Assembly (NCBI RefSeq): GCF_020523625.1
Contig: NZ_JAJAQH010000003.1
Coordinates: 186,001-250,000, forward strand
Direction of reading: 5' to 3'
Source: Methylovorus menthalis
Lineage (GTDB): Bacteria; Pseudomonadota; Gammaproteobacteria; Burkholderiales; Methylophilaceae
Length of the DNA stretch: 64,000 nucleotides
In this document: one piece after another, positions 42,925-50,633 of the stretch
Layout: each line of letters starts with the position of its first letter
How positions within the stretch are numbered: position 1 is the stretch's first letter
Notes under the pieces: model-generated
The model's input: only the letters and a program-made list of their open reading frames with translations
Told to the model about the DNA's origin: nothing
Database searches by the model: none
Made by a program: the position numbers and the translations under genes

Positions 42925-43583
42925 CCAGGATAGTTGTTCTCTTGATGTTGGTTTTTCTCATCAATCTTCCGATGGCCGTACCTGCTCTCGCGGATACCGT
43001 GGTTGGCATGCCATTTAATGTAAAAGGCGAGCGCCTGGATGTGACAATGCCTCCAGGCTGGAAGATCGTCTGGATGGAAGGTGACCCCAGGGGGGAATAC
43101 TTTGTGGAGTATGCGCCGCCAGGGGAGGATGTGGAGACATGGAAAACGGGGCATCTTTCCATCATCAGAAAACCGTATCCCTCTGCCCAAACCATGAAGG
43201 AAATTAGCGATGCCAAGCTCAAGGTTGCGGATGTCGCGTTGATTGGTATGGTCAAGCGCTTGTCTTCCGCGTGTGCCGCATATGAGGAAATCACCATGCG
43301 CACGACGACGGCCAACGGGCTTTATTTAGCACTTGGTGGAGGATTTTGTGGCAAGCCATCCGAAAATGCCCCTTTGGGCGAAGGTGCGTTCGTCGCTTTT
43401 TATGAAAGCAAGAATTTTATATACAAGGTGCAGTACAGCTGGCGCCCACAATCCGAAGCCGAAAAACAAAGTTCGCCATGGGGTATCGATGCTGCTCACG
43501 CCAAGCTTTATCGCGAATCCATCAAGTCAGCCACGCTTTGCGATGAAAGCAAGAAAACCTGTAAAACGCGTTATCTGCCTTGA
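42921..43583 (+). CDS. Exported protein of unknown function
   Basis: A 220-residue protein with a clear signal peptide (VLLMLVFLINLPMAVPALA, then DTVVG). The mature part has no membrane segment, a DVTMPPGWKIVWMEGDPRG stretch, and four cysteines (SSACAAYEE, GGFCGKPS, SATLCDESKKTCKT) that could form disulfides. I recognise no family. Its ATG overlaps the stop of the small lipoprotein gene, so the pair probably functions together at the cell surface. Confidence 0.65.
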   Translation: MTRIVVLLMLVFLINLPMAVPALADTVVGMPFNVKGERLDVTMPPGWKIVWMEGDPRGEYFVEYAPPGEDVETWKTGHLSIIRKPYPSAQTMKEISDAKLKVADVALIGMVKRLSSACAAYEEITMRTTTANGLYLALGGGFCGKPSENAPLGEGAFVAFYESKNFIYKVQYSWRPQSEAEKQSSPWGIDAAHAKLYRESIKSATLCDESKKTCKTRYLP

Positions 43584-43621
43584 GTAAGCTTTTTGCCTCG
43601 GCATGTATCCATTGTCGAGGC

Positions 43622-43663
43622 AAAAAAAAGCCCCTCATTCCAAAAGGATGAGGGGCTTTTTTC
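43622..43663. terminator. Bidirectional terminator between the exported-protein gene and katA
   Basis: AGCCCCTCATTCC pairs with GGATGAGGGGCT (one bulge) around AAAA, with a run of eight A before and six T after. Confidence 0.88.
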
Positions 43664-43674
43664 ATGGCGGAAAA

Positions 43675-45141
43675 TTACGAAATAGCAGCAATTGCCTTTT
43701 TCACGCCAGCAGCATAAGCCGGGTCGGCCTTTTCAAACTGGGCCAGCACGCGTGCCTGGATGTCTGCATTGGCTTGCGACAAACCACCGGCGATGTTGTT
43801 GAACAGCTGTTGCTTCTGGTCATCATTCATCAAGCGGAAGAGATCACCGGCCTGCGTGAAATAGTCTTCCTCGCTTTGGTCGTGGTAGCCAATCCAGGCT
43901 TGTTCCAATACTGGCATTGGCGGTGGTGCAAATTCCGCTGCGGGTACTGGCGCACCTTCTGCTGCCCGATCATTCGGGTAGAAGTTCGGCGAGCCGAGGA
44001 AGGCATTTTCATGACCATGTGCCGGGCAACCCATGCCTGCCATGGCGCCATCGCGCTGGTAATGGTTCACCGGGCAGCGCGGGGCGTTGACAGGCAACTG
44101 GTTGGCGTTAACACCCACGCGATAGCGATGCGCATCCTGATAAGCCAGCAAGCGGGCTTGTAACATCTTGTCCGGTGAAGCGCCTACACCAGGCACCAGA
44201 TTGCTGGGCGCAAAGGCGGCTTGCTCGGTTTCGGCAAAGTAGTTGCGCACATTGCGGTTCAACTCCAATTGGCCAACTTCGATCAAGGGGAAATCCTTGT
44301 GCGGCCAGATCTTGGTCAAGTCGAACGGATTGATGTGATAACCCTTTGCTTCAGCTTCCGACATGATCTGCAACTTCACCGTCCAGCTGGGGAAATCACC
44401 GCGATCAATCGCATCTACCAGATCCTGCTGGGCACCAAACGCTGGCATCTTGGCGGCTTCTTCATTGGTCAGGGTTTTAATGCCCTGATTGGTCTTGAAG
44501 TGCCATTTGATCCAGTAACGCTGGCCATCCTTTTTCCAGAAGCTCAGCGTGTGCGAGCTGAAGCCGTGCACGTGGCGATACGAGGCTGGGATACCGCGGT
44601 CCGACATCAGGATCGTCATCTGGTGTAAGGATTGCGGGTGGTTGGCCCAGAACTCGAACGCATTGGCCGGATTGGGCAAGTTGGTACGCGGGTCTTTTTT
44701 CTGACTGTGAATAAAGTCCGGAAACTTGATCGGGTCATTCAAAAAGAACACGGGTGTATTGTTACCCACAATATCCAGGTTGCCTTGCGGTGTGTAGAAC
44801 TTGACGGCAAAGCCACGTGGATCGCGCGCATAGTCGCTGGAGTCCTGGCCGCCACCTACGGTAGAGAAGCGCAAGAACACGTCGGTCTTTTGCCCCACAT
44901 CCTGCAAGAAGCTGGCGATGGTGTAATCCTTGAGGCTCTTGCTCAAGGTGAAGGTGCCGTAAGCACCGGTGCCGCGAGCATGCACCACACGCTCGGGAAT
45001 GCGTTCGCGATTGAAGTGGGCCAGCTTTTCAAAAAGGTAGTGATTGTCAAAGGTCAGTGGGCCACGTGCTCCAACACTAATGCTGTTATTGTCATCGGGC
45101 ACGGGGGCGCCGGCAGAAGTGGTTAAGATGTCTTTGCTCAT
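43675..45141 (-). CDS. katA: Monofunctional heme catalase
   Basis: Decomposes hydrogen peroxide. The 488-residue product has the distal-side segment RERIPERVVHARGTGAYG with the catalytic His, the NNTPVFF segment, and the proximal heme-ligand motif near RLLAYQDAHRYRVG. It is a typical clade of small-subunit catalases. The ATG at 45141 is behind TAAGGAGAATCGT; the frame runs further upstream but without support. A 9-bp dyad lies 70-110 bp upstream (separate entry). Confidence 0.96.
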   Translation of the reverse strand: MSKDILTTSAGAPVPDDNNSISVGARGPLTFDNHYLFEKLAHFNRERIPERVVHARGTGAYGTFTLSKSLKDYTIASFLQDVGQKTDVFLRFSTVGGGQDSSDYARDPRGFAVKFYTPQGNLDIVGNNTPVFFLNDPIKFPDFIHSQKKDPRTNLPNPANAFEFWANHPQSLHQMTILMSDRGIPASYRHVHGFSSHTLSFWKKDGQRYWIKWHFKTNQGIKTLTNEEAAKMPAFGAQQDLVDAIDRGDFPSWTVKLQIMSEAEAKGYHINPFDLTKIWPHKDFPLIEVGQLELNRNVRNYFAETEQAAFAPSNLVPGVGASPDKMLQARLLAYQDAHRYRVGVNANQLPVNAPRCPVNHYQRDGAMAGMGCPAHGHENAFLGSPNFYPNDRAAEGAPVPAAEFAPPPMPVLEQAWIGYHDQSEEDYFTQAGDLFRLMNDDQKQQLFNNIAGGLSQANADIQARVLAQFEKADPAYAAGVKKAIAAIS

Positions 45142-45211
45142 TACGATTCTCCTTATCTCGGTTGATAACCTGGCGGTGGCGCCGTGGTATGGGTGCCATA
45201 GTAATGAAAGT

Positions 45212-45252
45212 TTATTGATATCTGAAGTTGATTGTTTTGATGTTATCAATAA
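45212..45252. promoter_or_regulatory. Inverted repeat upstream of katA
   Basis: TTATTGATA at 45212-45220 is the exact complement of TATCAATAA at 45244-45252, 23 bp apart, upstream of the katA ATG. The half-site ATTGATAT also appears in the dyad before the cyd genes. No known consensus was recognised. Confidence 0.4.
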
Positions 45253-45289
45253 GTAAAACTGATCAAAAAATTCCTACCCTGCTGACTAT

Positions 45290-45324
45290 AAAAAAAGAAG
45301 GCGGTTTCTACTAGAGAAACCGCC
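45290..45324 (-). terminator. Rho-independent terminator after cydX
   Basis: On the minus strand GGCGGTTTCT (45324-45315) pairs with AGAAACCGCC (45309-45300) around CTAGT, followed by a T-run. It ends the cyd operon. Confidence 0.9.
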
Positions 45325-45373
45325 CACAGCGGAGATGAAACCAGTGATGAATTGAAACGGCAGACCTGATTAA

Positions 45374-45484
45374 CTATTCAGTGTCCTGCTCTTCAAATGG
45401 CAGCTCGGATTCGAGCCACATGACATTGATGATGCCAAATGCCAGCGCCAGTCCGACGCCCAGTATCCAGGTGAAATACCACAT
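45374..45484 (-). CDS. cydX: Cytochrome bd oxidase small subunit CydX
   Basis: A 36-residue membrane peptide beginning MWYFTWILGVGLALAFGIIN, the CydX signature, with an acidic C-terminus. CydX is required for stable activity of bd-type oxidases in other bacteria. It sits 11 bp after cydB, behind an AAGGAGCACGCAC site, and just before the operon terminator. It is small enough to be missed by automatic gene finding. Confidence 0.9.
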   Translation of the reverse strand: MWYFTWILGVGLALAFGIINVMWLESELPFEEQDTE

Positions 45485-45495
45485 GTGCGTGCTCC

Positions 45496-46644
45496 TTAGT
45501 AGGCTGTATGCGAGTTGTCGCGGATATGCTGTACCGTGATCTTGCCGCGCAGCACGCGGAATACCCAGGAGGTATAGATCAGGATCAGCGGCAGGAAGAT
45601 CAGGGTCACGATGAACATGATGCCCAGCGTTTTCTTGCTGGAGACCGCATCCCACAAGGTCAGGCTGCTCACCGGGTCGGTGCTGGAAGGCATGATGAAC
45701 GGAAACATGGAAAACCCGGCCGTGAGGATGATCCCAGCCAGCGCCAGGCTGCTGAAGACAAAGGCACAGCGCTCCCATTTTTTTGCCGCACTCAGCAAGG
45801 CCAAGGCAATGCCGGCAAAGCCGAAGGCGGGTGCCAGCATCATCCAGGGGTAGGTGCTGTAATTGCTGAGCCAGGCTCCAGCCACTTTTTCCACGGTTTT
45901 ATGGAGTGGGTTGATGGCGCTATTCACGTCTGGAATCTGCAGCAGTCTGTAACCCTCAATGCCGGCTGCCAGCCACAGGCCTGCCAGCGCAAACAGGATG
46001 GCGCAGGCAATGCCACTGATGCGGGCCGCGCGGGCAGCGCGCTTTTGCACGGCACCCTCGGTGCGCAATTGCAGGTAGATGGCACCGTGCATCAGCAGCA
46101 TGGTCAGGCTGACCAGGCCACAGAGCAGGGCAAACGGATTGAGCAAGGCCCAGAAGCTGCCAGTGTAAAACGAGCGCAGCGTGTCGTCGTAATGGAAGGG
46201 CAGGCCCAGCAGTAAATTGCCAAAGGCCACGCCAAATACCAGCGATGGCACAAAGCCGCCGACAAACAGCGCCCAGTCCCAGCCATTGCGCCAGGCCGGA
46301 CTTTCCATCTTGCTACGGTAATCAAAGCCCACTGGGCGGAAAAACAGGGCAAACAGCACCAGCAGCAAGGCCACATACAGGCCGGAGAAGGCTGCCGCAT
46401 ACACCAGCGGCCACGCCGCAAAAATGGCGCCACCTGCGGTAATCAGCCATGTCTGGTTACCCTCCCATACCGGGCCCACCGAGTTGATGATGACACGACG
46501 CTCGTCGTCGGTTTTGCCCAAAAAAGGCAGCAAGGTGGTCACGCCCATGTCAAAGCCATCCATGATGGCAAAGCCAATCAGCAGTACCCCTACAAATAGC
46601 CACCAGATAAGCTTGAGGGTTTGATAGTCGATGATCTCGCTCAT
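45496..46644 (-). CDS. cydB: Cytochrome bd ubiquinol oxidase subunit II
   Basis: The 382-residue subunit II of bd oxidase, with about eight or nine membrane segments, opening WWLFVGVLLIGFAIMDGFDMG and containing GPVWEGNQTWLI and FRPVGFDYRSK, all conserved in CydB. It follows cydA after 9 bp on the same strand and precedes cydX. The complex oxidises quinol and reduces oxygen with high affinity without pumping protons. Confidence 0.96.
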   Translation of the reverse strand: MSEIIDYQTLKLIWWLFVGVLLIGFAIMDGFDMGVTTLLPFLGKTDDERRVIINSVGPVWEGNQTWLITAGGAIFAAWPLVYAAAFSGLYVALLLVLFALFFRPVGFDYRSKMESPAWRNGWDWALFVGGFVPSLVFGVAFGNLLLGLPFHYDDTLRSFYTGSFWALLNPFALLCGLVSLTMLLMHGAIYLQLRTEGAVQKRAARAARISGIACAILFALAGLWLAAGIEGYRLLQIPDVNSAINPLHKTVEKVAGAWLSNYSTYPWMMLAPAFGFAGIALALLSAAKKWERCAFVFSSLALAGIILTAGFSMFPFIMPSSTDPVSSLTLWDAVSSKKTLGIMFIVTLIFLPLILIYTSWVFRVLRGKITVQHIRDNSHTAY

Positions 46645-46653
46645 GATTTTTCC

Positions 46654-48222
46654 TTAAGCAGTAGCACGCGATGAAACTTCAAAGTGATAGCGACCGGTAT
46701 GCAGGCTGGAAGGCCCGAGGCGCGCGTACTTGAACATCAGGAACAACTCGATCAGCAGCAGCAGGGTGTAGAAGCCGAGAAAGCCGGCAATGCTGAAATA
46801 GAGTTCACCGGTGTTGAGCGATGAGGTGGACAGATGCGTCGGCAGGATGCCGGAAATGGTCCATGGCTGGCGTCCCATCTCGGCGACCACCCAGCCCATT
46901 TCGGCGGCAATCCATGGCACAGGGATCGCGACCACGGCCAGGCGCAGCAGCCAGGTTTGGCTGGCAATAGTGCGTTGAGCAGAGTAGTAAAACGCGGCGC
47001 CCAGCATGAACAGCATCAGCACGCCCAAGCCGACCATGACACGGAAACTCCAGAACAGCACGAATACATTGGGGATGGTATCGGCGGCCGCGAGTTTCAC
47101 TTGCTCATCCGTCGCATCCACCACATTCGGCGTGTATTTTTTCAGCAGCAGGCCATGGCCCAGATCATCCTTGACCGCATTGAAGGCCGCTACGGCTTCG
47201 GCGCTGGTGTCGCCACTTTTTAGCTTCTGCAGGGCAGCATAGGCCACCATGCCATTGCGGATGCGGTCTTCGTTTTCTCGCTTGATGTCTACCAGGCCTG
47301 TTACCGGCTCGTCCAGCGAACGGGTAGCGATGATGCCCATCACGTAGGGAATCTTGACGGCATAATCGGTGCGTTCTTCTTTCTGGTTGGGCAGGCCAAA
47401 CAGGGTAAAGGCGGCCGGTGGCGGCTCAGTATGCCACTCGGCTTCCACGGCGGCCAGTTTTACCTTTTGCACTTCGCCCGTGGCATAGCCTGACTCATCG
47501 CCCAGAATAATTACCGACAGGATGGAGGCGAGGCCAAAGCCGGAAGCAACCGCAATCGAGCGCAAGGCAAATGCCGTATCGCGCTTTTTCAGCAGATACC
47601 ACGACGAGATGCCGAGGACGAACATGGCGGCGGTGGTGTAGCCAGCTGCCACGGTATGCACGAACTTGACCTGGGCGACAGGGTTGAACAGCAGATGAGC
47701 GAAGTTCGTCATTTCCATGCGCATGGTTTCAAAGTTGAATTCAGCGCCCACCGGATTCTGCATCCAGCCATTGGCAATCAGGATCCACAGGGCCGAGAGA
47801 TTGGAACCCAGCGCCACCAGGAAAGTAACGCCCAGATGCTGTTTCTTGCTCAGGCGATCCCAGCCAAAGAAAAACAGGCCGACAAAAGTAGACTCCAGGA
47901 AGAAGGCCATCAGGCCTTCAATGGCGAGCGGCGCGCCGAAAATATCACCGACGTAATGCGAGTAGTACGCCCAGTTGGTGCCAAATTGGAATTCCATGGT
48001 GATGCCGGTGGTGACCCCCATGGCAAAGTTGATGCCGAACAGCTTGCCCCAGAATTTCGTCATGTCGCGGTAGACCTGCTTGCCGGTCATGACATATACG
48101 GATTCCATGATGACCAGCATCCACGACAGGCCGAGCGTGAGAGGGACAAACAGGAAATGGTAGAGTGCGGTTGCGCCAAACTGCAGCCTGGAAAGGTCGA
48201 CGACTTCAGCCGAGGGTAGCAT
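46654..48222 (-). CDS. cydA: Cytochrome bd ubiquinol oxidase subunit I
   Basis: Subunit I carries hemes b558, b595 and d. The 522-residue product has the long Q-loop form found in E. coli CydA. The conserved [13 protein letters not shown] near the Q-loop, [20 protein letters not shown] with the N-terminal His, and the family's transmembrane pattern are present. The ATG at 48222 is behind AGGAG; a GTG at 48225 is directly in front of it. It follows the small gene cydP-like by about 10 bp. Confidence 0.96.
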   Translation of the reverse strand: MLPSAEVVDLSRLQFGATALYHFLFVPLTLGLSWMLVIMESVYVMTGKQVYRDMTKFWGKLFGINFAMGVTTGITMEFQFGTNWAYYSHYVGDIFGAPLAIEGLMAFFLESTFVGLFFFGWDRLSKKQHLGVTFLVALGSNLSALWILIANGWMQNPVGAEFNFETMRMEMTNFAHLLFNPVAQVKFVHTVAAGYTTAAMFVLGISSWYLLKKRDTAFALRSIAVASGFGLASILSVIILGDESGYATGEVQKVKLAAVEAEWHTEPPPAAFTLFGLPNQKEERTDYAVKIPYVMGIIATRSLDEPVTGLVDIKRENEDRIRNGMVAYAALQKLKSGDTSAEAVAAFNAVKDDLGHGLLLKKYTPNVVDATDEQVKLAAADTIPNVFVLFWSFRVMVGLGVLMLFMLGAAFYYSAQRTIASQTWLLRLAVVAIPVPWIAAEMGWVVAEMGRQPWTISGILPTHLSTSSLNTGELYFSIAGFLGFYTLLLLIELFLMFKYARLGPSSLHTGRYHFEVSSRATA

Positions 48223-48232
48223 CACATGACTC

Positions 48233-48436
48233 CTATTGTGAGGTATTCATTATTATGCGGGTGACGGCCGCCTGCCTGTCCTGCTTAGCGATGGGGTGGG
48301 AAAAGCAGGCCCACCACAGCAGATACAGCAGGAAGACTTTGGCGACCAGGATCACCGTAATTTCTATGGCCAGACGACTATATTGGCGATTAACCTTGAG
48401 TGACGACAGATGCGATATCCAGCGATTTTTCATCAT
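48233..48436 (-). CDS. Small membrane protein upstream of cydA (CydP-like)
   Basis: A 67-residue protein with one strong membrane segment, [20 protein letters not shown] followed by WACFSH, and basic flanks. Position immediately upstream of cydA, size and hydrophobic pattern fit the CydP-type small subunits proposed for bd oxidases of proteobacteria. The ATG at 48436 or 48433 starts with MM. Its role (assembly or stabilisation) is inferred from the family only. Confidence 0.65.
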   Translation of the reverse strand: MMKNRWISHLSSLKVNRQYSRLAIEITVILVAKVFLLYLLWWACFSHPIAKQDRQAAVTRIIMNTSQ

Positions 48437-48461
48437 TCAGCATAGTAGTTTGGCTGGCCTC

Positions 48462-48467
48462 ATTATA
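48462..48467 (-). promoter_or_regulatory. -10 hexamer of the cyd operon
   Basis: A perfect TATAAT lies about 26 bp upstream of the cydP-like ATG on the minus strand, and is flanked by GGCCT and AGGCC arms (48456-48460 and 48470-48474). No good -35 hexamer is seen, so an activator may be needed. Confidence 0.6.
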
Positions 48468-48522
48468 ATAGGCCTTTTTTAAATATGGTTATTAATCTGG
48501 GCTTATTTTGCGATGTATAAAT

Positions 48523-48556
48523 TAAATATATCAATGATTTATTATTGATATATTTA
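48523..48556. promoter_or_regulatory. Long AT-rich perfect inverted repeat upstream of the cyd promoter
   Basis: TAAATATATCAAT at 48523-48535 is the exact complement of ATTGATATATTTA at 48544-48556, with an 8-bp spacer. It lies between the end of regA and the cyd -10. Lacking GC pairs, it is a poor terminator and more likely an operator or structured DNA site. The regulator is unknown. Confidence 0.5.
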
Positions 48557-48574
48557 CTAGTGATGTGAGTCGGC

Positions 48575-49120
48575 TTATTGCCTGGTCGGGTGCTTGTTCA
48601 ACTTGCGCTGCAAGGTGCGCCTGTGCATGTTGAGGCTGCGGGCCGTGGCCGAGATATTGCCGTCATGTTCTTTCAACACGCGCTGTATGTGCTCCCACTC
48701 CATGCGGTCTACCGATAATGGATTGGTCGCTAGCGGGATATGTTCGTCTGCTTCCTTGCGTTCCAGCGCCTGCATGATTTCATCGGCATCGGCAGGTTTC
48801 GCCAGATAGTAGGTCGCGCCCAGCTTCACCGCTTCAACCGCTGTCGCAATGCTGGCGTACCCTGTCAGCACGACGATACGGGTTTCTTCATCTAGCGCTT
48901 TCAGGTGGCGTATCAGCGTCAGGCCAGAATCACCCGGCATCTTGAGGTCCAGCACGGCATATTCAGGAGGGTTTTCGGCTGCCATGGCAATGGCCTGCGC
49001 GGCATCGTGCGCCACGCTCACGGCAAAGCCGCGCCGCGTCATGGCGCGCGCCAGCACATGGGTAAAGGTCTCGTCATCATCCACCAGCAGCAGGCTGGGG
49101 AGTTCGTCCATCTCACTCAT
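48575..49120 (-). CDS. RegA/PrrA/ActR-type response regulator
   Basis: A 181-residue regulator with an N-terminal receiver domain (LLLVDDDETF, phosphoacceptor Asp in YAVLDLKMPGDSG, VVLTGYASI, AKPADADE) and a C-terminal Fis-type helix-turn-helix with NISATARSLNMHRRTLQRKL, the layout and DNA-binding helix of the redox regulators RegA, PrrA and RoxR. These bind GCGNC-N-GNCGC sites and control respiratory and carbon genes. It is the partner of the RegB-like kinase encoded upstream; their frames overlap by 4 bp. Confidence 0.93.
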   Translation of the reverse strand: MSEMDELPSLLLVDDDETFTHVLARAMTRRGFAVSVAHDAAQAIAMAAENPPEYAVLDLKMPGDSGLTLIRHLKALDEETRIVVLTGYASIATAVEAVKLGATYYLAKPADADEIMQALERKEADEHIPLATNPLSVDRMEWEHIQRVLKEHDGNISATARSLNMHRRTLQRKLNKHPTRQ

Positions 49121-50493
49121 GCGAAGAGTCTCTTCAATGGCAGGCTGACGCTTGTGAGCGTGCCGCCTTGTTCACGATTGCTGAATTGCAGGTTGCCGCC
49201 CAGGCGCTCAATCACGGATTTAGCCAGAAACACGCCCAGCCCTAGACCGCCAACGCTGTCCTTGTCTGTGGGGGGGGGCAGGGTGGATTCCAGATTCACT
49301 GAGGCCTTGGTGGTGAATCCCGGCTCCCCCAGTCGTGCCTGTGTCAGGCTATTGAGGCCGGGGCCATTATCTACAATCTGCAGTTCCAGCCAGTCAGCCC
49401 GCCAGCTGGCGTGCACGCTGATGCCATTGGGGGAAGCATCCCCGGCATTATCCAGCAGGTTGCAGATGGCCTGGCCCAAGGCCCGATCAGCCACAATCTG
49501 CGGCGCGGGGCTGCTGCCTTGCTGATCCAGCGCCAGAGGAATGGCGGGGCGCATATCCTGCCAGCGGCTGAAGGTATCCTGTAAAAATGCATCCAGCGGG
49601 CGACTAAGCCCCGCCTCGGCGCGCAACTCACCAGCGGAACCCGAGAGCGAGGACAGGATGCCTTTGCAGCGGGTGATCTCCTTGCGCAGCAGGTTGAGCG
49701 AGTCCGTCAAATCGCGATTGTCCGTGTGGATTTGTCTGAGCTCTTCGGTGACAACTGCCATGGTGGCAAGTGGTGTCCCGAGCTCGTGCGCAGCCCCAGC
49801 GGCCAAGGCACCAAGTGCGAGCATGCGCTCACTTTCCAGCGCCTGTTCGCGGGCTTCTGCCATCAGCCGGTCATACTCGCGCAGGCTGCGCCCCATGCGC
49901 TCAACAAAAATGGCGATCACACCGGCTGACACTACAAAGCCTGCCCACATGCCCAAGAGATGCACGCTGAAACCGCTCTGATTGGCGTGCATATGCATCA
50001 TGTGCATGTCCATATTCTGCATGTCCATGCCACCGTCCATCATGTGGGGCATGGCCGTGGGTAGCGGCTGATACCAGAACATCAGGCCGCTGTAGCAGGC
50101 AATCGCCAGAGTGGCGACCAGCCAGACAAAGCGCGAGGGCAGGGCGACAGCCGCGACAGTGAGCGGCAACAGATACATCCAGACAAAAGGGTTGGTGTAG
50201 CCGCCCGCCTTGTAAAACAGCACGCTGAGCACGCCCATATCCAATAGCAGTTGCACTAAAAGTTCGATATCGGAGACTGGCATGGGATGGCGCAACCGCC
50301 ACCAGGTCATGCCATTCAGTAACAGCATCAGCAGCATGGCCCCCACCACCGTATGCATGGGCAGGGCCACATCGTAATACAGCATGGCAATGGCGGCTGC
50401 CGCACCCAGAACCACGGTCATGACCAGCCGCAGCCTGAGCAGGCGCCTTAGATTAGTCAGCGTGGCAAGCGGGGAGGAGGTGGATGAGAACAT
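49117..50493 (-). CDS. RegB/PrrB-type redox sensor kinase with Met/His-rich periplasmic loop
   Basis: A 458-residue kinase with six predicted membrane segments. The quinone-binding motif GGYTNPF is at residues 97-103. The H-box ALAAGAAHELGTPLA has His236, and Cys276 lies exactly 40 residues further on, the same spacing as His225 and the redox-active Cys265 of Rhodobacter RegB. Residues 148-169, in the loop between segments 5 and 6, contain 10 Met and 4 His in 22 residues, resembling a copper-binding sequence. The ATP domain ends with DNGPGLN and GGLGLGVFL. The start ATG at 50493 lacks a ribosome site. Confidence 0.93.
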   Translation of the reverse strand: MFSSTSSPLATLTNLRRLLRLRLVMTVVLGAAAAIAMLYYDVALPMHTVVGAMLLMLLLNGMTWWRLRHPMPVSDIELLVQLLLDMGVLSVLFYKAGGYTNPFVWMYLLPLTVAAVALPSRFVWLVATLAIACYSGLMFWYQPLPTAMPHMMDGGMDMQNMDMHMMHMHANQSGFSVHLLGMWAGFVVSAGVIAIFVERMGRSLREYDRLMAEAREQALESERMLALGALAAGAAHELGTPLATMAVVTEELRQIHTDNRDLTDSLNLLRKEITRCKGILSSLSGSAGELRAEAGLSRPLDAFLQDTFSRWQDMRPAIPLALDQQGSSPAPQIVADRALGQAICNLLDNAGDASPNGISVHASWRADWLELQIVDNGPGLNSLTQARLGEPGFTTKASVNLESTLPPPTDKDSVGGLGLGVFLAKSVIERLGGNLQFSNREQGGTLTSVSLPLKRLFA

Positions 50494-50580
50494 GCCGGGA
50501 ATTCTAACCCAAGTTGCCAGCGCATCGCTGCGGCAAATTGCCACAGCGGTCTTGCTACACAAAGGCCGTACGGGCAAGGG

Positions 50581-50597
50581 TGCGACAACATGTCGCA
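50581..50597. promoter_or_regulatory. RegA-type operator upstream of TonB receptor operon 1
   Basis: TGCGACAACATGTCGCA has perfect 7-bp arms and contains GCGAC-N5-GTCGC, the published PrrA/RegA half-site pattern. Its centre is 32 bp upstream of a TACAAT hexamer at 50621-50626, which precedes the receptor ATG by 7 bp. It lies in the divergent gap with regB. Confidence 0.75.
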
Positions 50598-50620
50598 TGG
50601 TGGCGCCATGGGGTAGCCCC

Positions 50621-50626
50621 TACAAT
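50621..50626 (+). promoter_or_regulatory. -10 hexamer of TonB receptor operon 1
   Basis: TACAAT ends 7 bp before the ATG at 50634, which would place transcription start at or next to the start codon (a possibly leaderless message). No good -35 is visible, consistent with activator-dependent use. Confidence 0.5.
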
Positions 50627-50633
50627 TTCGAGC

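Noticed and set aside
45141-45260. OxyR site upstream of katA
   Set aside because: The four-part ATAG-N7-CTAT spacing was not found.
48456-48482. GGCCT-AGGCC hairpin followed by T-run read as a plus-strand terminator
   Set aside because: No rightward gene ends here; the site overlaps the TATAAT of the leftward cyd operon.
48523-48556. FNR box before the cyd operon
   Set aside because: FNR sites are TTGAT-N4-ATCAA; here the halves are reversed and 10 bp apart.
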